Of a DNA stretch of 12,488 bases, positions 4,569 to 12,488 are shown in pieces. Numbering within the stretch: the first letter of the stretch is position 1; every line of letters starts with the position of its first letter. The notes beneath the pieces were generated by a model. The model was not told where the DNA came from. It saw only the letters and a list, made by a program, of their open reading frames with translations, and made no database searches. Origin of the DNA: an uncultured Odoribacter sp. (lineage in GTDB: Bacteria; Bacteroidota; Bacteroidia; Bacteroidales; Marinifilaceae); contig CAJJNP010000095.1 of assembly GCA_905193145.1 (NCBI GenBank), positions 1 through 12,488 of the forward strand, in the 5' to 3' direction. The translations under genes and the position numbers were made by a program.

Positions 4569-7500
4569 TTGATAGGAGGATTTCTATTGCTGCTGGGGGT
4601 AACTTACGCCCTGTTGTTGTCTCCGTCTGTCCAGACTGTTTTGGTGAAATATGTTACAGATAGAATTGAGAGGGTGACCGGGGTACAGGTGCAGATTGGT
4701 GGTGTGGATTTCCGCCCAATCAATTCATTGGTGCTGAATGATGTGTTGGTCCGTGATTTTAGAAATGATACCTTGCTGTATTGCCGTGATTTGCGTGTGA
4801 AAGCCGATTCTTTGAGTTTTGCGAATCGGATGTTTAATGTGCGGGAGGTGGTGCTTGACGGTGCAACGTTTAATCTGTGGGTGCAGGATAGTACTAATTA
4901 TACCAATATCGAGATATTGCTTGATTCTTTGGCTAAGGGAAGTGGGGCAGCACAAGAGGTGACGGGAAGTAAAAAAGAACAGGAGGATTGGTGGTTCAGT
5001 TTACGGAAAATAAGTTTGAGAAATTCGCGTTTTACCTATCGGGAGGAAATTTATGAACCTATAGAATATGGGGTGAACTGGACCGATGTGGATTGTCGGG
5101 ATTTGAATGTGGATATTACGGAGTTGAATTTTATGGAAAGCCCGATGCGTATGACGGTGTCGGATTTGAATTTTGTAGAGAAGTCGGGCTTGCAAATTAG
5201 GGATATGGGGGGTAAGGTGCGGGCGGGAGCTTCTGATTTGCTGATTACAGATTGCCACATCGGGATGGAGCGAAGTGATGTCGATCTGATGAAATTGGAA
5301 TATCATTGGACTCCGAATCAGCATGATTGGAAATATTTTACAACGCGGATGCAGCAGTATTATGAGTTGGGACCTTCATCAGTCAGTTTTATTGATTTGG
5401 CTTATTTTAATGAAATATTGCGGGGCATTACAAATACGGTAAAATTCAGTGGGGTGGTTTCTAATACAATAGAGCAGTTGGAAGGAAGGGATTTGTATTT
5501 TGAGTTGGGAGAACACAGCGTGTTTCAGGGGAGTTTTAAATCGGTAGGATTGCCGGATGTATGGAATACGGTTTTTAATATAAAACTGCAAAAAGCTCAT
5601 TTTGCTCCAGCGGATTTGGCAACAGTTTATTTGCCTTGGTTTGAGATGAATATACCCGTTCCTTCATTTCTTTATCGTGTTCCGTTTGTGGATTTCAGCA
5701 GTATTCAATTTGATGGTTTGTTGTCGGATTTTATAGTGCATGCAAAAAGCGTTACTCCGGAGTTGGCAGGGGAAATGACTTTTATTTATGGAATGTGTGG
5801 TGAGGATGTGGAGGATTGTGCTGATATGCGGGGTGATTTTCAGTTTGAAAAAGTGGATTTTGGTAGATTTGCAGGTGTGAATCAGTTGGGAAATGGTGCA
5901 TTTCAAGGCGAATATCATGGAGTGTGGGCAGGTGAAGATTTGTCTTTTAATGTAAAATCAACCCTGCCTTGGTTGCGGGTTAATAAGGGATATGTCAGGG
6001 ATATCGACTTGGCAATGGTTTGGGAAGATGATCGATTGGATTTGATGACTTCCTTGGAGGATAAGAATGTGAGTGGAGGGATGGTAGGATCTTATGAGAC
6101 AAGTGATTCATTGCAATTTGCCAGTTTAAAAGGTAAATTGAAAATCGATAATCTTGATTATTTGGGTTGGGGATTGAAGGATGGAAAAGAGAGTATAGCT
6201 TCAGAATTCGATTTGATATATACAGGTGGCGGAAAGAGTGGATTTACCAATCTGCTTTTGTCAAATGTCGGGTATGAGACAGAAAACGGAGGTTTTGAGA
6301 TAGAGGATGTTTATTTTGAAGACCGTAGAAATGGGAAGTATAACGTATCCTCACTTTCTTCTGATGTTGTTGACGTGGCTGTAGAAGGTAATTATCAGGA
6401 TGTTAATCCGATGCTTTTCGTAAAGGGTTTTATAGAGAATTATTTACCTGCATATTCTATGGGGCAGAGAAGTCATTCTTTACGTGGACGTAAGTATTTG
6501 GAGCAGTTTGATTTTAGTTATGAAGTAAATATAAAGGATGCTAATCGGGTGTTGAGGGTTTTAGCTCCTGATTATCGAATAGCTTCCGGTGCAAAAATTG
6601 TGTCTGGCTTTAGCACGGAAAATAATCGGATGAATTTACATTTTCAGGCTGATTCAATCGGTTATAAAACGGTTGATATGATTAAGCCTGAGTTGTCAAT
6701 GTCTGGTGAGCCCAAACGTCTGTTTATGAGGATGGATGCTGATAAGTTTGTATATGGGGATGACTATCAGTTATGTAATGTACGGAATGATTTAGTTATG
6801 GTTGAAAACCATTTGGATAATCGGTTAAGCTGGTGTAATTGGGAGGAAAAAACTTATAGTGGTTCGTTGGCAGCTTGTGTGGTGTTTCAACCGGAGTATT
6901 TGGAAGGATTTCCCACTAAAATCTTGCTTCAACGCGGTGTGATTGTTATGGATGACAGTGTATGGCATGTTGAGCCATCAACGGTTTTTATGAAAGGAAA
7001 AGAGGTTGAGATAAAGAATTTTTCTGTTCGTCATGGTGATGAATCATTTACAGTTTTCGGTAAAGTCTCTGAAAATCCGTATGAGACATTAACTGTTCAG
7101 CTGGAAAATTTCAATTTAGGGTATTTGGCACGAGTGGCTTTGAAAAAGAATATGAAATTGTTTGGGGTGACTACCGGTTCGTTGACTTTGAAAGATTATT
7201 ATCATGATTGTTTGTTATTGTCAGATTTTAATGTGAATGATTGGGGAATAGATAGAGATACGTTGGGTTCTTTACAATTTCATTCTTATTGGGATGCGGA
7301 TAATCGAAACTTGATTGTCGGTGCAGAGAATAAAATTAAAGGTAAGGTAGCTTTAACTATGGACGGAGCATATAATCCTCGTACGGATTCAATTAATATT
7401 AGTATGCTGATGGAAAAGATGCAGTTGGAACGTTTTAGTTCGTATGTTGCAGATAAGGTGTCTGATGTAAAGGGAGCGTTGTCAGGTAATTTGGTATTAA

Positions 7501-9032
7501 AAGGCACGACGAAACAGCCGGATATTTCAGGTGTGATTATTTTGGATTCGGTAGGGATGAGTGTGAATGCACTGAATACTCATTTTAATGTTAATGATAC
7601 GGTATGGGTGATGGGAGATCAGTTGAATTTTATGGATTTTACGGTATATGATGCGGAGAGACATAAAATGCTGGTAAATGGGAGTTATCGTTTTTGGGAG
7701 GATAGATATGATATAAAAGCTTCGTTTAATAACATGCGGATGTTAGATACAAAGTCTACGAGAGATGAGATGTTTTATGGTCAGGTAAATTTAAGTGGAA
7801 TAGCTGCCGTTGATAATAAGAATGGAGTGATGAATGTGACAATCAATGCCCGTACGGAACCGAAGTCTCAATTTAATGTTCCATTGACTTCTGCAATTAC
7901 TGAACAATCGAATAATTTTCTTCATTTTATACAACCCGGTAATTCAGTAGCGAAAAATGAGCAATTGCTAATCCAACCGACCGATATTAACTTGAATGTT
8001 AATTTAGAGTTGAATGATAATTTGGATGTCCAGGTGATATTTGACCCAGCAGTGGGTGATATTTTAAAGACCTCGGGAAACGGCAATATCAAGTTGACAT
8101 TTGATAAAGATGGTAGTTTGAGCATGTTTGGAGAGTATGGTATTACTCAAGGAGACTATCTTTTTACGTTGAGCAATTTGGTCAATAAACGTTTTGTTCT
8201 TACTCCGGGGGGAACGATCACTTGGAATGGCTCGCCTTATGATGCAATGTTAGATATCAGTGCTGTATATAATTTGAAAACAACGATCAGCGAATTGTTG
8301 CCAGTGGATGTAGGGGCGTCGGAAGGTTCCGATGGAGAAGAGGTCGTTTCGGAGAGCGGTAGAAAAGTTCCGGTGGAATGTGTATTGAATTTGAGTGATA
8401 ATCTGCGCAATCCTTCTGTGAAATTTGATATAAATTTCCCGTCTTTGGAATCTCAGAGTAAGAGCTATATACAAAGTCTGTTTTCAAGTCAGGATGAGGT
8501 AAATAAACAGATGTTCTCTTTGTTGGTGCTGAATAGGTTTTATCGGAGTGATAATACCGGAGATTACGGAACGCAGGCTCAGACAGCAGGAGTGACAACC
8601 GTGACAGAAATGATGTCTAATCAATTATCCAATTGGTTGTCTCAAATCAGTAATAATGTAGATATAGGGGTTGCTTATCGTATGGGAGATCCCAATCGAG
8701 AAGTCAGCTCGGATGAAATTGAATTGGCTCTTTCCACTCAGTTGCTAAATGACCGGGTTACAATTTCAGCAAATGGAAATATGGATGTGGGAAACACTCG
8801 TAACGGGACGGATAGTGACCGTAAAACAAATATTGCTGGTGATTTTGATGTGGAGGTAAAGCTTAACCGACAAGGAACATTGAAAATGAAAGCCTATTCA
8901 CATACGAATGAGAAAATCCTTTATAATAATACAGAAATGATTCAAGGGGTAGGTATTTCGTATCAGGAAACATTTGATACTTTGCGTGAATTATTACGTA
9001 AGTACTTTGGTTTTTTGCGTAGAAAAAAATAA
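4569..9032 (+). CDS. tamB: TamB-like translocation/assembly protein (DUF490 C-terminus)
   Basis: At least 1487 residues, anchored in the inner membrane by one N-terminal helix (residues 1-17, IGGFLLLLGVTYALLL) and spanning the periplasm. The N-terminal part after SPSVQTVLVKYV is typical of the AsmA-like/TamB superfamily, and the long body consists of repetitive beta-strands forming the expected hydrophobic groove. The diagnostic TamB C-terminal domain is at about residues 1170-1325: GNIKLTFDKDGSLSMFGEY, GDYLFTLSNLVNKRF, TPGGTITWNGSPYDA, LSDNLRNPSVKFDINFPSLE and KQMFSLLVLNRFY. The last residues are basic (LRRKK). Family members work with an Omp85 partner (TamA, or TamL in Bacteroidota) in outer-membrane protein insertion, or in lipid transport; no partner is encoded here. 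The TTG at 4569 is the first conventional start, but the frame is open back to 4473 and reads KITRYIKKILQILFYL just upstream, the positive stretch such an anchor needs. The real start is therefore likely upstream at a non-standard codon. No clear terminator follows. Confidence 0.92.
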   Translation: MIGGFLLLLGVTYALLLSPSVQTVLVKYVTDRIERVTGVQVQIGGVDFRPINSLVLNDVLVRDFRNDTLLYCRDLRVKADSLSFANRMFNVREVVLDGATFNLWVQDSTNYTNIEILLDSLAKGSGAAQEVTGSKKEQEDWWFSLRKISLRNSRFTYREEIYEPIEYGVNWTDVDCRDLNVDITELNFMESPMRMTVSDLNFVEKSGLQIRDMGGKVRAGASDLLITDCHIGMERSDVDLMKLEYHWTPNQHDWKYFTTRMQQYYELGPSSVSFIDLAYFNEILRGITNTVKFSGVVSNTIEQLEGRDLYFELGEHSVFQGSFKSVGLPDVWNTVFNIKLQKAHFAPADLATVYLPWFEMNIPVPSFLYRVPFVDFSSIQFDGLLSDFIVHAKSVTPELAGEMTFIYGMCGEDVEDCADMRGDFQFEKVDFGRFAGVNQLGNGAFQGEYHGVWAGEDLSFNVKSTLPWLRVNKGYVRDIDLAMVWEDDRLDLMTSLEDKNVSGGMVGSYETSDSLQFASLKGKLKIDNLDYLGWGLKDGKESIASEFDLIYTGGGKSGFTNLLLSNVGYETENGGFEIEDVYFEDRRNGKYNVSSLSSDVVDVAVEGNYQDVNPMLFVKGFIENYLPAYSMGQRSHSLRGRKYLEQFDFSYEVNIKDANRVLRVLAPDYRIASGAKIVSGFSTENNRMNLHFQADSIGYKTVDMIKPELSMSGEPKRLFMRMDADKFVYGDDYQLCNVRNDLVMVENHLDNRLSWCNWEEKTYSGSLAACVVFQPEYLEGFPTKILLQRGVIVMDDSVWHVEPSTVFMKGKEVEIKNFSVRHGDESFTVFGKVSENPYETLTVQLENFNLGYLARVALKKNMKLFGVTTGSLTLKDYYHDCLLLSDFNVNDWGIDRDTLGSLQFHSYWDADNRNLIVGAENKIKGKVALTMDGAYNPRTDSINISMLMEKMQLERFSSYVADKVSDVKGALSGNLVLKGTTKQPDISGVIILDSVGMSVNALNTHFNVNDTVWVMGDQLNFMDFTVYDAERHKMLVNGSYRFWEDRYDIKASFNNMRMLDTKSTRDEMFYGQVNLSGIAAVDNKNGVMNVTINARTEPKSQFNVPLTSAITEQSNNFLHFIQPGNSVAKNEQLLIQPTDINLNVNLELNDNLDVQVIFDPAVGDILKTSGNGNIKLTFDKDGSLSMFGEYGITQGDYLFTLSNLVNKRFVLTPGGTITWNGSPYDAMLDISAVYNLKTTISELLPVDVGASEGSDGEEVVSESGRKVPVECVLNLSDNLRNPSVKFDINFPSLESQSKSYIQSLFSSQDEVNKQMFSLLVLNRFYRSDNTGDYGTQAQTAGVTTVTEMMSNQLSNWLSQISNNVDIGVAYRMGDPNREVSSDEIELALSTQLLNDRVTISANGNMDVGNTRNGTDSDRKTNIAGDFDVEVKLNRQGTLKMKAYSHTNEKILYNNTEMIQGVGISYQETFDTLRELLRKYFGFLRRKK

Positions 9033-9103
9033 TATCTTCTTTTCTATTCGGATATGATTGAATTTGTTTGGTTTGGACCCTTATATTTTTTGATTTTTAT
9101 TTA

Positions 9104-9134
9104 TTTGAGAGGATGTTAGGTTTTAGTATTTTTG
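9104..9134 (+). promoter_or_regulatory. Promoter of the flavin reductase-M16 operon
   Basis: TTTG (9104-9107), a 19-base spacer, then TATTTTTG (9127-9134) is an exact Bacteroides consensus. Transcription should start near 9141, giving a leader of about 45 bases before ATG 9186. Confidence 0.8.
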
Positions 9135-9185
9135 CAAATTGAGGGTAAGTAGGGTGGGGTCAAGGATAATTTTAAATGGAAGGTA

Positions 9186-9758
9186 ATGAAGCATAATTGG
9201 AAGCCAGGAACGATGATTTATCCGTTGCCTGCAGTATTGGTGAGTTGTGGAAGTACTCCTGAAGAGTATAACCTTTTGACAGTAGCATGGACCGGGACAA
9301 TTTGTACCGACCCGGCGATGTGTTATATCTCGGTTCGTCCAGAGCGTCATTCATATGATATTATCAAGAAGAATATGGAGTTTGTCATTAATTTAACGAC
9401 AGAGGAATTGGCTTTTGCTACAGATTGGTGTGGTGTGCGTTCCGGGAGAGATTACCGTAAGTTTGAAGAAATGAAACTTACTCCTGGGCAGGCAACCGTG
9501 GTAAAAGCTCCGATTGTTGAGGAAGCTCCGATTTCTATAGAATGCCGTGTTAAGGAAATCGTTCATTTAGGATCGCATGATATGTTTGTTGCTGAGGTTG
9601 TGAATGTTTTAGCTGATGATCATTATCTGAATCCTAAGACTGAAAAGTTTGAGTTGGACCGGGCCAAACCTTTGGTGTATGCTCATGGCGAATATTTTGG
9701 TTTAGGTCGCAAAGTCGGGAAATTCGGTTGGTCTGTTCAAAAAAAGAAAAAGAAATAA
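9186..9758 (+). CDS. Flavin reductase family protein (FMN-binding split barrel)
   Basis: A 190-residue cytoplasmic protein of the flavin reductase-like/ferric reductase group, which binds FMN in a split beta-barrel and passes electrons from NAD(P)H to flavin or a metal. The start of the barrel is GTMIYPLPAVLVSCG (8-22). The FMN-binding core is NLLTVAWTGTICTDPAMCYI, SVRPERHSYDII and FVINLT (residues about 29-70). A later strand is VAEVVNVLADDHYL. The C-terminus VYAHGEYFGLGRKVGKFGW is typical of the Bacteroides/Archaeoglobus-type subgroup. The protein ends in KKKKK, encoded by an A-rich run. Start ATG 9186 has GGAAGG (9178-9183) just upstream, an unusually good ribosome site for this organism. 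Physiological substrate is not evident. It is followed after 22 bases by the M16 peptidase gene, with no terminator between them, so the two are probably co-transcribed. Confidence 0.92.
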   Translation: MKHNWKPGTMIYPLPAVLVSCGSTPEEYNLLTVAWTGTICTDPAMCYISVRPERHSYDIIKKNMEFVINLTTEELAFATDWCGVRSGRDYRKFEEMKLTPGQATVVKAPIVEEAPISIECRVKEIVHLGSHDMFVAEVVNVLADDHYLNPKTEKFELDRAKPLVYAHGEYFGLGRKVGKFGWSVQKKKKK

Positions 9759-9780
9759 TGAATCTAACTTTAATGAAATC

Positions 9781-12488
9781 ATGGTGAAAAATTTTTTTCA
9801 ATTTTTATGGTTGTCGCTATTTATTGTGCTGATAGCGGCATGTGGGAATAATTCTGGTTTTGAATATGAAACAGTTCCCAATGATCCGATGAATGCGCGT
9901 ATTTATACGCTTGAAAATGGATTGAAAGTATACATGACTGTAAATAAAGAGCAGCCACGTATACAAACATTTATTGCAGTACGTGCCGGAGGAAAAAATG
10001 ACCCGGCAGAAACAACCGGTTTGGCTCATTATTTCGAGCATTTGATGTTTAAAGGTACAGAGAGTTTCGGTACTCAAAATTATGCAAAGGAAAAGCCGAT
10101 GTTGGATGAAATAGAAGCGTTGTTTGAAGTTTATCGTAAGACCACTGATGAAGCAGAGCGCACAGCTATCTATCACAAAATCGATAGTGTCTCTTATGAG
10201 GCTTCAAAAGTGGCAATCCCTAATGAATATGATAAATTGATGGCTGCTATTGGCGCTGTGGGGACAAATGCTTATACAGCAAATGATATGACGGTGTATG
10301 TAGAAGATATTCCATCTAACCAGATTGAGAATTGGGCAAAAATTCAGGCTGACAGATTTCAACATTCTGTGATTCGCGGATTTCATACAGAACTGGAAAC
10401 TGTGTATGAAGAGAAGAATATGTCTTTGACAAAAGACGATAGAAAGGTGTTCGAACAGATGATGGCTGCTCTTTTCCCTCACCATCCTTATGGTACACAG
10501 ACTGTTTTAGGAACACAGGAGAACTTGAAGAATCCTTCCATTACGAATATAAAAAACTTCTTTAAAGAATGGTATGTGCCTAATAATATGGCTATTTGTT
10601 TGTCGGGTGATTTTGACCCGGAAATGATGATTGAAACAATAAATCGTTATTTCGGAGGTATGCAGCCTAATCCTAATTTGCCTAAATTGAAATTTGAAGC
10701 TGAAAAACCGATTGAGGCTCCTATTGTAAAAGAAGTTGTAGGTGCTGAGGCAGAGTTCTTGGTATTAGGTTGGAGATTCCCCGGAGCGGCAAGTAAAGAG
10801 GCAGAAATGTTGAATTTGCTGAGTTCTATTTTATATAACGGACAAGCAGGTTTGATTGATTTGGATATTAATCAAGAACAGAAGATGTTGAATGCAGCTT
10901 CTTATCCTATTTTATTTGCTGATTACTCAATGTATCTTATGCAGGGAAATCCAAAGGCCGGACAATCGTTGGAAGAGGTGCGTGATTTATTGTTGGCTGA
11001 GGTGGAAAAATTGAAGAAAGGTGAGTTTGATGAGGCTCTGTTGGCTGCTACTGTTAATAATTTGAAGAAAGGTATCCAAGAAAGTCTGGAAAGTAACGAA
11101 GATAGAGCAGACTGGTTTGTACAGTCGTTCATTAATGGCTCAAATTGGGCTGATGAGGTGAGTGCTATTGATCGTTTGAGTAAAGTGACTAAACAGGAAT
11201 TGGTTGATTTTGCAAATACTTATTTTAAAGATAACTATGCTGTGATTTATAAACGGATGGGTCAAGATAATAATGCGAAGACAATCAGCAAGCCTTCTAT
11301 TACTCCTATTGTTATGAATCGTGATGTGGCCAGTGATTTTCTGAAAGAAATACAGGGTGCGACAGTTAAACCTATAGAGCCGGTATTTGTGGATTTTTCA
11401 AGAGATATAGAGAAAGGTAGTGCAAAATCAAATATTCCGGTATTGTATAAGAAAAACACGACGAATGATTTATTTGTATTGACATATGTGATTGAAAAAG
11501 GTAATAATGAAGATCGTAATTTAAGTACAGCTGTACAGTATTTGGATTACCTGGGCACATCTACTTTATCTCCTGTGGAAGTGAAACAGCAATTCTATGA
11601 ATTGGCTTGTAATTTTGCTGTAAGACCGGCTTTAGAACGTACTTTTATAACTATTAGCGGTTTAGCTGAAAATATGGGTAAAGCGATGGAGTTGTTTGAA
11701 TCTCTGTTAGCAGATGCACAAGCAAATCCGCAGGTTCTAGAATTTATGAAAGCTGATTTGTTAAAAATTCGGGAAGACAAGAAGTTGAATCAGCAGGCTA
11801 ATTTTACAATGCTGTTGCAGTATGGTTTATATGGACCAAAATCTCCAGCAACAAATGTTTTGTCCGAAGCAGAATTAAAAGGATTGAAGTCGGAAACTTT
11901 ATTGTCATGTTTGCGTGAATTGAATACCATTGAGCATTCTGTAATGTATTATGGACCGGCAACAAAAGAATTAGTGATTGAAGAGGTGAACAAGCACCAT
12001 CGAGTACCTGCGACATTGACAAAAGTTGATAAGAAAAATAAATTCACATTCCAGGAAACTCCGAAAAATCAAGTGATTATTGCTCCGTATGATGCTGCTC
12101 AGGTGTATATGGCAGCAATTTCCAATCGGGGCGAAAAATTCGATTTGTCCGTCTGTCCGGTGATGACACTATATAATGAATCTTTTGGTCGAGGAATGAA
12201 TTCTATCGTGTTTCAGGAAATGCGTGAATCCAGGAGTTTGGCATACACTGCCGGAGCCAGTATGAATGAACCGGGCCGTTTGGATCAGCCATATTTTTAT
12301 AATACATTCATTGCAACACAAAATGACAAAATGGGGGATGCCTTGAATGCCTTTGACGAGATTATAAATAATATGCCGGAATCTGAAGCTGCCTTTAATT
12401 TGGCTAAAGAGGCCTTGTTGGCACGTCTGAGAACAGATAGAATTATTGGTGCCGCTGTTTTCAACAGTTATCTGGAGGCTCAGGACTT
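9781..12488 (+). CDS. M16 family zinc metallopeptidase, lipoprotein (3' end outside window)
   Basis: The frame is open from ATG 9781 to the window edge (902 complete codons), so the C-terminus is missing, probably only a few tens of residues given the usual 930-950. It is an insulinase/pitrilysin-type peptidase that degrades peptides inside a closed chamber. Residues 1-21 form a lipoprotein signal (FIVLIAAC, lipobox IAAC, Cys21), so it is membrane-anchored in the envelope. No strongly acidic stretch follows Cys21, so surface export is not indicated. The zinc site is H83-Y-F-E86-H87 with E211 as third ligand (E204-x6-E211, FHTELETVYEEKN). E86 is the catalytic base. The interval from H87 to E211 is 124 residues, much longer than the roughly 76 of classical M16 enzymes, owing to a helical insert (about 105-150). 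The second, inactive M16 half starts near residue 540 and includes the substrate-binding segment FGRGMNSIVFQEMRE with RSLAYTAGAS. The preceding gene is 22 bases away. Confidence 0.95.
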   Translation, partial: MVKNFFQFLWLSLFIVLIAACGNNSGFEYETVPNDPMNARIYTLENGLKVYMTVNKEQPRIQTFIAVRAGGKNDPAETTGLAHYFEHLMFKGTESFGTQNYAKEKPMLDEIEALFEVYRKTTDEAERTAIYHKIDSVSYEASKVAIPNEYDKLMAAIGAVGTNAYTANDMTVYVEDIPSNQIENWAKIQADRFQHSVIRGFHTELETVYEEKNMSLTKDDRKVFEQMMAALFPHHPYGTQTVLGTQENLKNPSITNIKNFFKEWYVPNNMAICLSGDFDPEMMIETINRYFGGMQPNPNLPKLKFEAEKPIEAPIVKEVVGAEAEFLVLGWRFPGAASKEAEMLNLLSSILYNGQAGLIDLDINQEQKMLNAASYPILFADYSMYLMQGNPKAGQSLEEVRDLLLAEVEKLKKGEFDEALLAATVNNLKKGIQESLESNEDRADWFVQSFINGSNWADEVSAIDRLSKVTKQELVDFANTYFKDNYAVIYKRMGQDNNAKTISKPSITPIVMNRDVASDFLKEIQGATVKPIEPVFVDFSRDIEKGSAKSNIPVLYKKNTTNDLFVLTYVIEKGNNEDRNLSTAVQYLDYLGTSTLSPVEVKQQFYELACNFAVRPALERTFITISGLAENMGKAMELFESLLADAQANPQVLEFMKADLLKIREDKKLNQQANFTMLLQYGLYGPKSPATNVLSEAELKGLKSETLLSCLRELNTIEHSVMYYGPATKELVIEEVNKHHRVPATLTKVDKKNKFTFQETPKNQVIIAPYDAAQVYMAAISNRGEKFDLSVCPVMTLYNESFGRGMNSIVFQEMRESRSLAYTAGASMNEPGRLDQPYFYNTFIATQNDKMGDALNAFDEIINNMPESEAAFNLAKEALLARLRTDRIIGAAVFNSYLEAQD

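Noticed and set aside
5001..5324. A 107-codon - strand frame and other - strand frames between 4725 and 8598
   Set aside because: All lie inside the uninterrupted TamB-like frame and have the composition of shadow frames.
9817..10176. A 119-codon - strand frame
   Set aside because: It is wholly antisense to the catalytic domain of the M16 peptidase, which carries the zinc motif on the + strand.
1..12488. CRISPR array, invertible promoter or tandem repeat array
   Set aside because: No regularly spaced repeats, and no paired long inverted repeats flanking a promoter were seen.

Overview
The window looks like chromosome of a Bacteroides-type member of the Bacteroidota. Evidence: AT-rich DNA; several exact or near matches to the Bacteroides promoter (TTTG at -33, about 19 bases, TAnnTTTG at -7); few Shine-Dalgarno sites; and typical Bacteroidales protein families (periplasmic TlpA-like thioredoxin, a large TamB-like protein with no E. 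coli-style N-terminus, a lipoprotein M16 peptidase). Species cannot be assigned from the sequence alone.

Layout. (1) 43-546, + strand: a small exported TlpA-like thioredoxin, followed by a good terminator (605-648) and a second hairpin (657-717). (2) About 650-2150: the only non-housekeeping stretch. It holds an exact Bacteroides promoter (761-791) driving an unrecognised gene. That gene appears to be broken by a frameshift in a run of six A near 945-950 and continues as a 315-codon open frame to 2022. Its first third is distinctly more GC-rich than the remainder. (3) 2153-2427, - strand: a tRNA-Tyr(GTA) / tRNA-Gly(TCC) pair with its own exact promoter and a near-perfect bidirectional terminator. 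(4) 2444-4441, - strand: tsaD followed 42 bases later by a D-2-hydroxyacid dehydrogenase, probably one transcript. (5) 4569-9032, + strand: a very large TamB-like envelope protein, divergent from tsaD; its start is uncertain and probably lies upstream of the first conventional start codon. (6) 9186-end, + strand: a flavin reductase-like protein with an exact promoter, then, 22 bases later, a zinc peptidase of the M16 family that runs off the window end.

How the genes fit together. TsaD makes the t6A37 modification of tRNAs reading ANN codons, so the adjacent Tyr and Gly tRNAs are not its substrates; their proximity looks positional. TamB, the M16 lipoprotein and the TlpA-like protein all act in the cell envelope. 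The dehydrogenase and flavin reductase are general redox enzymes without a pathway visible here.

I do not see a convincing undescribed multi-gene system. The strongest leads are the disrupted, compositionally mixed locus at 760-2022, which lies just beyond the 3' end of tRNA-Gly, and the unconventional start of tamB.
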